Positions 7,788-15,254 of a stretch of 64,000 nt of DNA are shown in pieces; within the stretch, counting starts at the first letter, position 1, and each line of letters starts with the position of its first letter. Below the pieces are notes generated by a model. It worked only from the letters and a program-made list of their open reading frames with translations, was not told where the DNA came from and searched no databases. This stretch comes from NORP240 sp038134485 (GTDB taxonomy: Bacteria; Pseudomonadota; Gammaproteobacteria; Pseudomonadales; Pseudohongiellaceae), in the NCBI GenBank assembly GCA_038134485.1, contig JAYPVG010000013.1, forward strand, positions 1 through 64,000. The letters are read 5' to 3'. The position numbers and the translations under genes were made by a program.

Positions 7788-9152
7788 TTAACGTTCTTCC
7801 ACCGAGGACTCGTTGCCCAGTATTGGACCAATCGCACCGAACCGCCTGAACAGTTCATACATACCCCATATTGCCGCAGCCGCAACTATCGCGAGCATTC
7901 CCCAGCGCATCAGACCGGCAAAAAACTGGGCGTCCATGAGCGGCATTTGAATCTGATACTGACTTAGCAATGCTCCTCGTTCCATCATCCAGTGCCAGGC
8001 GCTATGAGCAATCAATGCTGATAGCAGGATGGTCCCAACGCGCTCAGCGACGACTCGCTTGAACAGCAGATTAAGAAAGGGAATAACCAGCAGCAAAACA
8101 ATCAATTGTCCGAGTTCAACCCCTACATTAAAGGCCAGCAAGGATGAAAACAAATGGCCGCCCGCAAACTGCAACGTGTCTCTGAACATGAAGGCAAATC
8201 CAAAGCCGTGGACCAGACCAAAGCCGAACGTTACTATCCAGCGATGCGACAATCTCGCGCCGACAATATTCTCAAACGCCATGTAGACAATAGACAGCGC
8301 AATGAGAGTCTCGATCAGGGGCGGAAACCACAATGTACCCGGCGACAATCCGAATGCCGAGCCGATCAAAGTGATGGAGTGCGCAACTGTAAATGAAGTG
8401 ATCACCGGAATCAGACCCCGGATGTTGCGCAGCGGAATAACGAGGCAGAACAGGAATAGCAGGTGATCAAGCCCTTCCAGAATATGGACGAACCCCATTG
8501 AAACAAAGCGGTAAACCGCCTGATGCCAGCGGGGGTCAAGCAGCACCTGTCCGGGATTACCGAGATAGTTGAACAGCCGCTCACTACCCCCCGGCGTCAA
8601 GAAACGCAGCACTGTAGTAGTCTGATCAGACAGAGTTCCAAGCTGCGGATCCACGGAAAAATCCGACTGGTCTGAATTGATCGGGTAGGTAACTTGCATG
8701 TCCAGCATGCCCTGACGCCAGAACAGGTTGACGTCGTCACTGAGGGGCGGACTCAGGATGTTGGCGAGTGCGTCTTCATAACTCCCGAATGATCGATTTG
8801 ACGGCAGAGAGACCCTTACTCGCTCCAGAGATTTTTCCTCGAGCTCTACTCCATTTTCAAAAAAATTAATGGATTCAGTAACATATACTCTTGCGGCATC
8901 CTGCAGCTCAAAATCCGCTTCAGAAATGACCAGGTAACCAGGGCCGCGAGTGGGGAATACGATTTCTCCAAGTGCCTCCATCGGCACCCGGAGCAGCACG
9001 TTGAGCTGGTTACCCTCCGGTTTGACAAAGACATAAACCGTCACCCTGGAGGGGATGTCGTGGGCTTGCACCATGGTAGGAACAAGCACAACAAAAAATG
9101 GGATTAACAGCCTGATGAGGAGTTTTTTCAGGTGCGCATATACAACATACAT
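7788..9152 (-). CDS. HupE/UreJ-family membrane protein with extracytoplasmic N-terminal domain
   Basis: About 454 residues: signal sequence (1-30, ending MVQAHD), a soluble beta-rich region of about 190 residues, then six or seven transmembrane helices. The membrane part contains HILEGLDHLLFLFCLVIPL, VAHSITLIGSAFG and VHGFGFAFMF; these His-rich motifs define the HupE/UreJ_2 family of predicted nickel/cobalt permeases. I chose the ATG at 9152 because it starts directly at the signal peptide; the frame extends to 9248 with no better site. It sits among genes for copper- and zinc-type enzymes, so a role in metal supply to the periplasm is plausible, but the metal cannot be assigned. Confidence 0.75.
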   Translation of the reverse strand: MYVVYAHLKKLLIRLLIPFFVVLVPTMVQAHDIPSRVTVYVFVKPEGNQLNVLLRVPMEALGEIVFPTRGPGYLVISEADFELQDAARVYVTESINFFENGVELEEKSLERVRVSLPSNRSFGSYEDALANILSPPLSDDVNLFWRQGMLDMQVTYPINSDQSDFSVDPQLGTLSDQTTTVLRFLTPGGSERLFNYLGNPGQVLLDPRWHQAVYRFVSMGFVHILEGLDHLLFLFCLVIPLRNIRGLIPVITSFTVAHSITLIGSAFGLSPGTLWFPPLIETLIALSIVYMAFENIVGARLSHRWIVTFGFGLVHGFGFAFMFRDTLQFAGGHLFSSLLAFNVGVELGQLIVLLLVIPFLNLLFKRVVAERVGTILLSALIAHSAWHWMMERGALLSQYQIQMPLMDAQFFAGLMRWGMLAIVAAAAIWGMYELFRRFGAIGPILGNESSVEER

Positions 9153-9359
9153 GGTCAAAGGTCCTGTCTCCGGGTCGTAGCGATCATTTACGACCGCGTT
9201 TGCAGCCGCACACCATAATCCAGCCTGCCAGGGTCTGGCAAGAATCATGATCTGGCGAATTAAAACCTTTGCTGCGGACCGCGCCCCGTAAATTTGTCAA
9301 AAATTGTAATAAATCAGACTATTATCAACCGGCGAGTATACGGATAGCCAGTTAGTGAG

Positions 9360-9365
9360 TATACT
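9360..9365 (+). promoter_or_regulatory. Candidate -10 (TATACT) for the first tandem PAL-like gene
   Basis: TATACT lies 55 bases before the ATG at 9420. The surrounding GAGTATAC octamer occurs twice (9334-9341 and 9357-9364), 23 bp apart, which could be an operator or a duplicated promoter element. The two downstream paralogues have a TATACT at a comparable place. Confidence 0.4.
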
Positions 9366-9419
9366 CCGCCTTGCATGACAAATCACAAGGCCCCGATGTG
9401 GGTTTTCGGAGGGTAAGAA

Positions 9420-10613
9420 ATGTTAAAAATCAAAATGTTAATCGGAGCCTCCCTGGTAGTCGCACTGGTCGCTCTGGGTATCGGGCAGTCACAGTTGCAG
9501 GAATCTGCAGTGGCCGCCAGCAACGATGTCCTGGCACCCCACTTCCAGGTAGATCCATTCTGGCCAAAACCACTGCCCAATCACTGGATTCAGGGCCGAA
9601 CCATCGGCGTGGACGTGGATGATCGCGACCACATCTTTGTAGTTCACCGGGATCAGGAGTCCATGTTTGCGCTGCGCACCGAGATCGGTCTGTACGCAGG
9701 AGTATCGGAATGCTGCACACCCGCACCGCCAATTCTGGAATTCGACCTCGAAGGTAACCTGGTGAACGCCTGGGGCGGTGCGCAGGAAGGCGCTCCTTAT
9801 GTATGGCCAGCTTCTAACCACGGTATAGAGGTAGCGGCGAACGGAGACGTCTGGATCGGCGGTAACGGAGGTGGTGACTCCCACGTGTTGGTTTTCACCC
9901 GTGACGGCGAATACATTCGCACTGTTGGTGTTCCTGGCAACGACCGCGACAGCAACTCTACGACGCACTTTTCCCAGGTCGCTGAAATCGCCATCGACGA
10001 ATCCGCTGGCGAAGCGTATCTGGCGGACGGCTATCGAAATCGCCGAGTGGCAGTGGTCGACGTTGCCACTGGTGCTTTCAAGCGGTACTGGGGTGCCTAT
10101 GGAAATCGCCCGGATGACGATGCCGATGTCACTTATACACCCGGCGAGCCTGGCCCGCAGCAGTTCCGCGGTCCAGTTCACTGCGCAGAGCCTTCCAACG
10201 ACGGCCTGATTTACGTGTGTGACAGGGGCGCCGACCGAATTCAGGTTTTCCGACCGGACGGCACCTACATCAGGGAAGTGATCATTTCTCCGGCAACCCT
10301 TTCGCAGGGCTCGACCTGGGATATCGCTTTCTCTCCTGACGACGATCAGGAATTCATCTACCTGGCAGACGGCCAGAACTTCAAGATCTACATTATCGAA
10401 CGCGAGTCGATGGAAGTTCTGTACACGTTTGGCGACGGCGGACGACAGCCAGGTCTGTTCTACGCCCCGCACAGTATTGCCACCGATTCCGAAGGCAATA
10501 TCTATACCACGGAAACTTACGAAGGAAAGCGAGTCCAGAAGTTCCTCTATCAAGGCCACAGACCAGTGTCTCAGCGTGATCGCGCTCCGACCTGGCCAGC
10601 TGAAGAACTGTAA
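9420..10613 (+). CDS. Exported PAL-like beta-propeller, tandem copy 1
   Basis: A 397-residue protein with an N-terminal export helix (about 1-33) and a six-bladed propeller. By eye it matches the catalytic constellation of peptidyl-alpha-hydroxyglycine alpha-amidating lyase: R77 (VHRD), H134 (SNHGIEV), Y205 (ADGY), H254 (GPVHCAE), R269 (CDRGADR) and H351 (APHSIAT). These correspond to rat PAL Arg533, zinc His585, Tyr654, zinc His690, Arg706 and zinc His786, with similar spacings (57/71/49/15/82 against 52/69/36/16/80). PAL cleaves an alpha-hydroxyglycine carbinolamide to an amide and glyoxylate. It has its own -10 box and terminator. A general NHL-repeat scaffold remains possible, but conservation of all six residues argues for an enzyme. 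Confidence 0.78.
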   Translation: MLKIKMLIGASLVVALVALGIGQSQLQESAVAASNDVLAPHFQVDPFWPKPLPNHWIQGRTIGVDVDDRDHIFVVHRDQESMFALRTEIGLYAGVSECCTPAPPILEFDLEGNLVNAWGGAQEGAPYVWPASNHGIEVAANGDVWIGGNGGGDSHVLVFTRDGEYIRTVGVPGNDRDSNSTTHFSQVAEIAIDESAGEAYLADGYRNRRVAVVDVATGAFKRYWGAYGNRPDDDADVTYTPGEPGPQQFRGPVHCAEPSNDGLIYVCDRGADRIQVFRPDGTYIREVIISPATLSQGSTWDIAFSPDDDQEFIYLADGQNFKIYIIERESMEVLYTFGDGGRQPGLFYAPHSIATDSEGNIYTTETYEGKRVQKFLYQGHRPVSQRDRAPTWPAEEL

Positions 10614-10640
10614 GAGCTCAGCTTCCTAGCTGAAAGAATA

Positions 10641-10675
10641 AAAACCGCAGCGGGTTCGCCCGCTGCGGTTTTTTT
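10641..10675 (+). terminator. Rho-independent terminator after PAL-like copy 1
   Basis: A perfect 10-bp GC-rich hairpin (CCGCAGCGGG, TTCG tetraloop, CCCGCTGCGG) is followed by seven T residues, 28 bases after the stop codon. Confidence 0.95.
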
Positions 10676-10715
10676 ATTTTCCCGGGAAACCTTTAAAAGC
10701 AGACAACTCTCGGCA

Positions 10716-10721
10716 TATACT
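10716..10721 (+). promoter_or_regulatory. Candidate -10 (TATACT) for PAL-like copy 2
   Basis: GGCATATACT lies just after the terminator of copy 1 and 78 bases before the ATG at 10799. The same GGCATATACT decamer precedes copy 3. No clear -35 box is visible. Confidence 0.4.
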
Positions 10722-10798
10722 CATGCGCTGGCACACTAGAGATTACCCGGATGGCCATGTGCTGCATCGGCCGACCCGGGCGATTGGAGGAAACAACA

Positions 10799-11995
10799 AT
10801 GAAAAAGATCAAGCTGATTACCGGTCTTTCCCTTGCTCTGGCCGTCTTGGCCCTCGGAATGGGCCAGGAAAGATTGCAAAACAAGACGGCCACAGCTGCC
10901 AATAACGACGTTCTGGCTCCGCATTTCGAGGTCGATCCGTTGTGGCCGAAGCCCCTTCCAAACCACTGGATTCAGGGTAATACTATCGGTGTCGACGTGG
11001 ATGATCGCGACCATATCTTTATCGTTCACCGCAACACCGAATCGCAGTTTATGCGCATTCAGGAAATCGGCCTTTACTCCGGCGTTTCCGAGTGCTGTAC
11101 CCCTGCGCCACCGATTCTGGAATTCGACATCAACGGTAATCTGATCAACGCCTGGGGTGGCCCGGTAGAAGGCGCCCCGTATGTATGGCCAGAATCCAAC
11201 CACGGTATCGAAGTAGCACCCAACGGTGACATCTGGATTGGCGGCAACGGTGGCCCTGACTCGCACGTGCTGGTCTTCAGTGGAAATGGCGACTATATCC
11301 GCACAATCGGTGTCCCGGGCCAGCCGGTAGACAGCAACAGTCCGAGTCACTACGGCCGCGTTGCCGAGATTGCTATCGACGAAGCTGCCGGCGAAGCTTA
11401 CTTCGCTGATGGTTATGCGCATCGCAGGGTTGCGGTAGTCGATGTGGCTACCGGAGCTTTCAAGCGCTACTGGGGAGCCTACGGAAACCGACCTGACGAC
11501 GAAGCCGACGTTACCTACACTCCAGGCGAGCCAGGTCCAGCTCAATTCCGCGGTCCAGTGCACTGCGCCGAGCCCTCTAACGACGGTCTGCTGTATGTGT
11601 GCGACCGCGGCGCCGACCGTATACAGGTGTTCCGAAAAGACGGTACCTATGTGCGCGAGGTCATCATTTCGCCCAATACGCTGGCCCAGGGTTCCACATG
11701 GGATATTGCTTTCTCACCGGATGCAGACCAGGAATTCATCTACCTGGCTGACGGCCAGAATTTCAAGATCTACATCATTGATCGAGAATCGATGGAAGTG
11801 CTTTACACCTTTGGCGACGGGGGCCGTCAGCCCGGCCTGTTCTTCGCACCACACAGTATTGCTACCGACTCCGAGGGCAATATTTACACAACGGAAACCT
11901 ACGAAGGAAAGCGCGTTCAGAAGTTCCTATATCAGGGTATGAGACCAGTAACCGTGCGTGACCGCGCGCCAACCTGGCCAGCCGAAGCACTGTAA
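10799..11995 (+). CDS. Exported PAL-like beta-propeller, tandem copy 2
   Basis: A 398-residue paralogue of the gene at 9420, very similar along its whole length. The PAL-type residues are all present: R78, H135, Y206, H255, R270 and H352. A conserved ECC pair at 98-100 is shared with copies 1 and 3, as is the C-terminal ending RDRAPTWPAE. The ATG at 10799 is preferred over an in-frame start at 10751 because it follows a GGAGG site by 8 bases and opens directly into the signal helix. It has its own candidate promoter and terminator, so the tandem genes look independently transcribed. The main differences from copy 1 are in the loop before residue 95 and around 170-185, possibly substrate-facing. 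Confidence 0.78.
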   Translation: MKKIKLITGLSLALAVLALGMGQERLQNKTATAANNDVLAPHFEVDPLWPKPLPNHWIQGNTIGVDVDDRDHIFIVHRNTESQFMRIQEIGLYSGVSECCTPAPPILEFDINGNLINAWGGPVEGAPYVWPESNHGIEVAPNGDIWIGGNGGPDSHVLVFSGNGDYIRTIGVPGQPVDSNSPSHYGRVAEIAIDEAAGEAYFADGYAHRRVAVVDVATGAFKRYWGAYGNRPDDEADVTYTPGEPGPAQFRGPVHCAEPSNDGLLYVCDRGADRIQVFRKDGTYVREVIISPNTLAQGSTWDIAFSPDADQEFIYLADGQNFKIYIIDRESMEVLYTFGDGGRQPGLFFAPHSIATDSEGNIYTTETYEGKRVQKFLYQGMRPVTVRDRAPTWPAEAL

Positions 11996-12011
11996 AATTA
12001 TTGCTGCTGGT

Positions 12012-12048
12012 AAAAAAAGCCGCGTCGATGAATCGATGCGGCTTTTTT
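12012..12048 (+). terminator. Rho-independent terminator after PAL-like copy 2
   Basis: The arms GCCGCGTCGAT and ATCGATGCGGC (one G-T pair) enclose a 2-nt tip and are followed by six T residues, 17 bases after the stop. An A-run on the other side extends the stem. Confidence 0.9.
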
Positions 12049-12145
12049 AATGGCCAATATCTCGAGCTGTGGCACCCGTTCTCGCCTCCTGCGCTTCGCC
12101 ATGTGTAATTTTCCCCACGCCATTCCCATGGTCGTGTGAGAGGCA

Positions 12146-12151
12146 TATACT
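12146..12151 (+). promoter_or_regulatory. Candidate -10 (TATACT) for PAL-like copy 3
   Basis: The decamer GGCATATACT, identical to the one before copy 2, lies 44 bases before the ATG at 12195. No good -35 hexamer is seen. Confidence 0.4.
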
Positions 12152-12194
12152 GCGATACACTGTACTTCAACAATAAACCAATCAGGACAGTGCC

Positions 12195-13397
12195 ATGAAG
12201 CTTACCACCAAATTCTTCCTTGTCCCCGGAATCGCAGCGATATTGCTGCTGGGTCTGGGGCTTGGTCAGCAGCAACTCCAGCAAACCGCGGATGCCGCCA
12301 GCGGATCGCAGATGGTTCCCCACTTCGAAGTTGATCCTTTCTGGCCACAACCGCTACCCAACAAGTGGATCCTGGGGCGCACCATTGGGGTCGCAGTGGA
12401 CGAGCGCGACCATATTTACATCGTGCACCGCGATCAAAATAGTATGTTCATGAACCAGGAAATTGGATTGACACTGGGCCGTGCCGAATGCTGCAGTGCG
12501 GCCCCACCGATACTGGAATTCGATATCGACGGAAATCTCATTAATGCCTGGGGCGGGCAGTCCCCTGATGGCGAATATGTGTGGCCGGAATCCAATCATG
12601 GTATCGAGATTGCGCCGAACGGGGACATCTGGATCGGCGGCAACGGCGGCGGAGACTCCCACGTGCTGGTGTTCTCCCGTGACGGCGATTACATTCGCAC
12701 TGTCGGAACTCCGGGAGAGGATATCGACAGTAACAGCACGACCCATTACTCCCGGGTCGCTGAAATAGCAATCGATGCCAGCGCCGGGGAAGCCTATTTT
12801 GCCGACGGCTATGGTAACCGCAGGGTTGCTGTCGTTGATGTTGCGACCGGGGCATTCAAGCGCTACTGGGGAGCCTACGGAAACCGTCCCGACGATGACG
12901 CAGATAACACCTACATTCCCGGCGAACCGCTTCCACAGCAATTCCGTGGACCGGTACACTGCGCCGAACCGTCCAATGACGGGCTGGTTTACGTTTGTGA
13001 CCGCGGTGCCGACAGAATTCAGGTATTCCGAACCGATGGAACTTTCGTTAAGGAGGGCCAGGTTAATCCAATGACCCTCGCCGGCACTACCTGGGATCTT
13101 ACCTTTTCGCCCGATGAAGATCAGGAATTTCTTTACCTAGCTAACGGCGGTGATTTCAAAGTTCACATCCTTGATCGCGAGACCCTCGAGGTCCTTTATT
13201 CGTTTGGTGAAGGCGGCAGACAGCCAGGCTTGTTCTTCGCACCCCACAGCATAGTGACCGACTCCGAAGGCAATATCTACACAACGGAGACTTACGAGGG
13301 TAAGCGAGTGCAAAAGTTTGTCTATCAGGGTATGACTCAACTGGCGAACATTCGAGACGGCGTGCCCGCCTGGCCTGACAGTGCGTTCAATAACTGA
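12195..13397 (+). CDS. Exported PAL-like beta-propeller, tandem copy 3
   Basis: A 400-residue third tandem paralogue, somewhat more diverged than the first two, for example in residues 85-98, 285-298 and the C-terminus. The predicted lyase residues R79, H135, Y206, H255, R270 and H351 are all kept. An N-terminal hydrophobic helix (about 8-25) with following Gln/Ala-rich residues predicts export. It ends in its own terminator. Three near-complete copies side by side imply duplication with selection to keep the active site, perhaps for different substrates. Confidence 0.78.
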   Translation: MKLTTKFFLVPGIAAILLLGLGLGQQQLQQTADAASGSQMVPHFEVDPFWPQPLPNKWILGRTIGVAVDERDHIYIVHRDQNSMFMNQEIGLTLGRAECCSAAPPILEFDIDGNLINAWGGQSPDGEYVWPESNHGIEIAPNGDIWIGGNGGGDSHVLVFSRDGDYIRTVGTPGEDIDSNSTTHYSRVAEIAIDASAGEAYFADGYGNRRVAVVDVATGAFKRYWGAYGNRPDDDADNTYIPGEPLPQQFRGPVHCAEPSNDGLVYVCDRGADRIQVFRTDGTFVKEGQVNPMTLAGTTWDLTFSPDEDQEFLYLANGGDFKVHILDRETLEVLYSFGEGGRQPGLFFAPHSIVTDSEGNIYTTETYEGKRVQKFVYQGMTQLANIRDGVPAWPDSAFNN

Positions 13398-13416
13398 GTC
13401 CCGAGCCTAATTGCGT

Positions 13417-13446
13417 ATAAGGCCACCCTCAAGGTGGCCTTATTGT
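13417..13446 (+). terminator. Terminator-like hairpin after PAL-like copy 3
   Basis: ATAAGGCCACC and GGTGGCCTTAT form a perfect 11-bp stem around a 5-nt loop, starting 20 bases after the stop. The following T-run is interrupted (TATTGTTGT), so termination may be moderate. Confidence 0.75.
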
Positions 13447-13535
13447 TGTAAAGTCGATAAGAAAAAGGTCACGACCTGAAGCTTAATGCGATAAACCAAT
13501 GGAACCACCTCAAGCTGTAGCAACGGAGTAAGATT

Positions 13536-14087
13536 ATGAAACTTATCCTGTCTGTTTTTGCCCTATTCATGGCAATATTGACACCAGTTTTCGCGGCAGA
13601 AGAAGTCTCGGTAAATTTTGTCTACGAGGGCACTGTCCGACCCGATTTCAGCAATATGTCCCGAGGGCCGCTCAGGGTGGGCGAATTTACCGACAGCCGC
13701 GGCGGCAACCCCAACCTTATTACCGACGGGGCTGGTGGTTTTGTCGCGGACAAGCCTCTGGCTGACATCGTCAGGGACGCGCTGGTTCAAGGTCTTACGA
13801 AAGGTAATGCTGCGCTTGTTGAATCCGGCGAAAACATGACACTGGTTGGGAATATTGTTTCTTCCGAGGCAGAACTGTTAGACAGTAACGGCATTGAATC
13901 AATCCAACTTACCATCAGGACCCGCGTTCAATTGCAGGGCTCCGGCCGCACAATTTGGGAGACGGTATTGTTCGGTCGCGGAACAGCGCCTGCGGCAGGC
14001 GGAATCTTGGAAGCAATTTCAGGTGCGATGGACCGCACAATTCGGGGACTGGTCCAGGATGATTACTTCCTGATCGAAGTACGGTAA
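13536..14087 (+). CDS. Small periplasmic protein of unknown function
   Basis: A 183-residue protein with a Sec signal peptide (about 1-20, ending PVFAAEE) and no lipobox Cys. The mature part has RVGEFTDSRG near residue 48 and a VRDALVQGL helix near 83, followed by alternating beta strands. This is reminiscent of YajG-like or transport-auxiliary lipoprotein folds that assemble near the outer membrane, but I cannot assign a family. It has a GGAG-type site before the ATG. It sits between the PAL-like array and the divergent second PHM-like gene; a functional link is only suggested by position. Confidence 0.55.
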   Translation: MKLILSVFALFMAILTPVFAAEEVSVNFVYEGTVRPDFSNMSRGPLRVGEFTDSRGGNPNLITDGAGGFVADKPLADIVRDALVQGLTKGNAALVESGENMTLVGNIVSSEAELLDSNGIESIQLTIRTRVQLQGSGRTIWETVLFGRGTAPAAGGILEAISGAMDRTIRGLVQDDYFLIEVR

Positions 14088-14113
14088 TTCAGCCTTTCTT
14101 CCCAATAAGGAAC

Positions 14114-14911
14114 TCAACGGGGAAAGCATCCCAGGCTTTCCCTAAGGTCCCCTGCCGGTAACTGGGGCAATTCGGGGAACAGATCCAGGCCGGACAGCCG
14201 CTCTACCTCGCCAAGGGACGCAATACGATCACAGTGATGAACATGAAAAGGCAGATCCTGGGGAAAAAGAAATGACCCCACCTGCCCCTCTGCATCGACA
14301 ATCACCTTGAAAAATCCTGTCGGCACCAGATAAGGAGTGCTCTCGAGTGCACCTGACTCTGCGGCCACGAGTTCCTCGGCATATATCGGTCCAGTTATCA
14401 CATATAGCGAGTCGGTCCGATTGGCGAGATTTCTTACGGCCCATTCCAGCCCGTACCAGGATCCGCGGTTCAACTCGCTGTTTCGGGGTACCATATTGGT
14501 CAGATAATTGATCTCGGACCAGAAAGGCGTACCCGCGAAGCTAACCAGGGGTGCAAAAGAACTCAGGCCAATCTGACGGCCCTCAGGCGACACTTCAAAA
14601 TCCTCTGGACGCAAGGTATCGGAGACGAAGGGGTCGCGCAGCGGAACACGCGATAGATTGGTCGCCACGCCGATTGAGCCCGGGGTTACAATGTAGGCGA
14701 CCCAGTCAGCTATTTTGTTTTCAGTATTGAAAGACAATGTATAGAGCGCGCGAGCAATTATTTCATTGCCAGCGGACGCTCCCGAGGGACATCCGCCGAG
14801 GCAATGGGCGAAGCGAACGGTCTCTGCCTGCAGAGCCCCGCTGCCGAGTATACAAACTGCGGCAGTTAGCAGATTGCAAAAGGACCTGGCGTGTCTTGTG
14901 TCGAATTTCAT
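14114..14911 (-). CDS. Exported DNA/RNA non-specific endonuclease homologue, catalytic His replaced
   Basis: A 265-residue protein with a signal peptide (1-29). The region 113-165 matches the beta-beta-alpha-metal fold of Serratia-type NucA nucleases: FAPLVSF, then NYLTNMVPR (135-143), then LNRGSWYGLEWAVRNLA, which keeps the metal-binding Asn (N148). In active enzymes the first block reads DRGHxAP; here the equivalent residues 115-118 are GLSS, so the general-base histidine is a serine. The protein is therefore probably not a standard nuclease. A longer reading from a TTG at 14950 is possible; I chose the ATG at 14911 for its signal peptide. It is convergent with the 13536 gene. Confidence 0.7.
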   Translation of the reverse strand: MKFDTRHARSFCNLLTAAVCILGSGALQAETVRFAHCLGGCPSGASAGNEIIARALYTLSFNTENKIADWVAYIVTPGSIGVATNLSRVPLRDPFVSDTLRPEDFEVSPEGRQIGLSSFAPLVSFAGTPFWSEINYLTNMVPRNSELNRGSWYGLEWAVRNLANRTDSLYVITGPIYAEELVAAESGALESTPYLVPTGFFKVIVDAEGQVGSFLFPQDLPFHVHHCDRIASLGEVERLSGLDLFPELPQLPAGDLRESLGCFPR

Positions 14912-15254
14912 CGTAGTGCTCTGCTTAACGCGGCCGCCTGTTCTGGTCAAACCGGAATTTCATTGCAATCTTTACACTGCAAAGCTAACCCGCAAGAATT
15001 TGACCAGTGATTCAAACGGGCCTTAGGCTATATCAGCATCCCGAGGTTTTCAATTGCCAAAAATAACTGCCAATATCCCATATTTATGACGGGTCATCAT
15101 TCCTCTCGCTTCTGAAGGGACACAAAACTACTATCTGAAAGTTAAAATTACCGATCTTTGCAAGATTCAGGAAGCATTGCTTTCTATCTGCTTTTATCAT
15201 ACGCGCGTTTTGAAAGCCGCAATGTTTATTGCCTACAACTGAGGTCAGCTTCCT
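14912..15254. other. Divergent intergenic region, no gene seen
   Basis: This 343-bp gap separates the leftward nuclease-like gene from the rightward PHM-like gene. It is AT-richer than its surroundings from about 15040 to 15240. It should hold the promoters of both genes, but I see no convincing sigma-70 pair, hairpin or coding frame. Confidence 0.5.

Noticed and set aside
9489..10559. Long antisense frame (356 codons) over PAL-like copy 1; similar antisense frames over copies 2 and 3
   Set aside because: They mirror the codon bias of the real genes, have no ribosome site, and the sense strand encodes a conserved active site with its own terminator.
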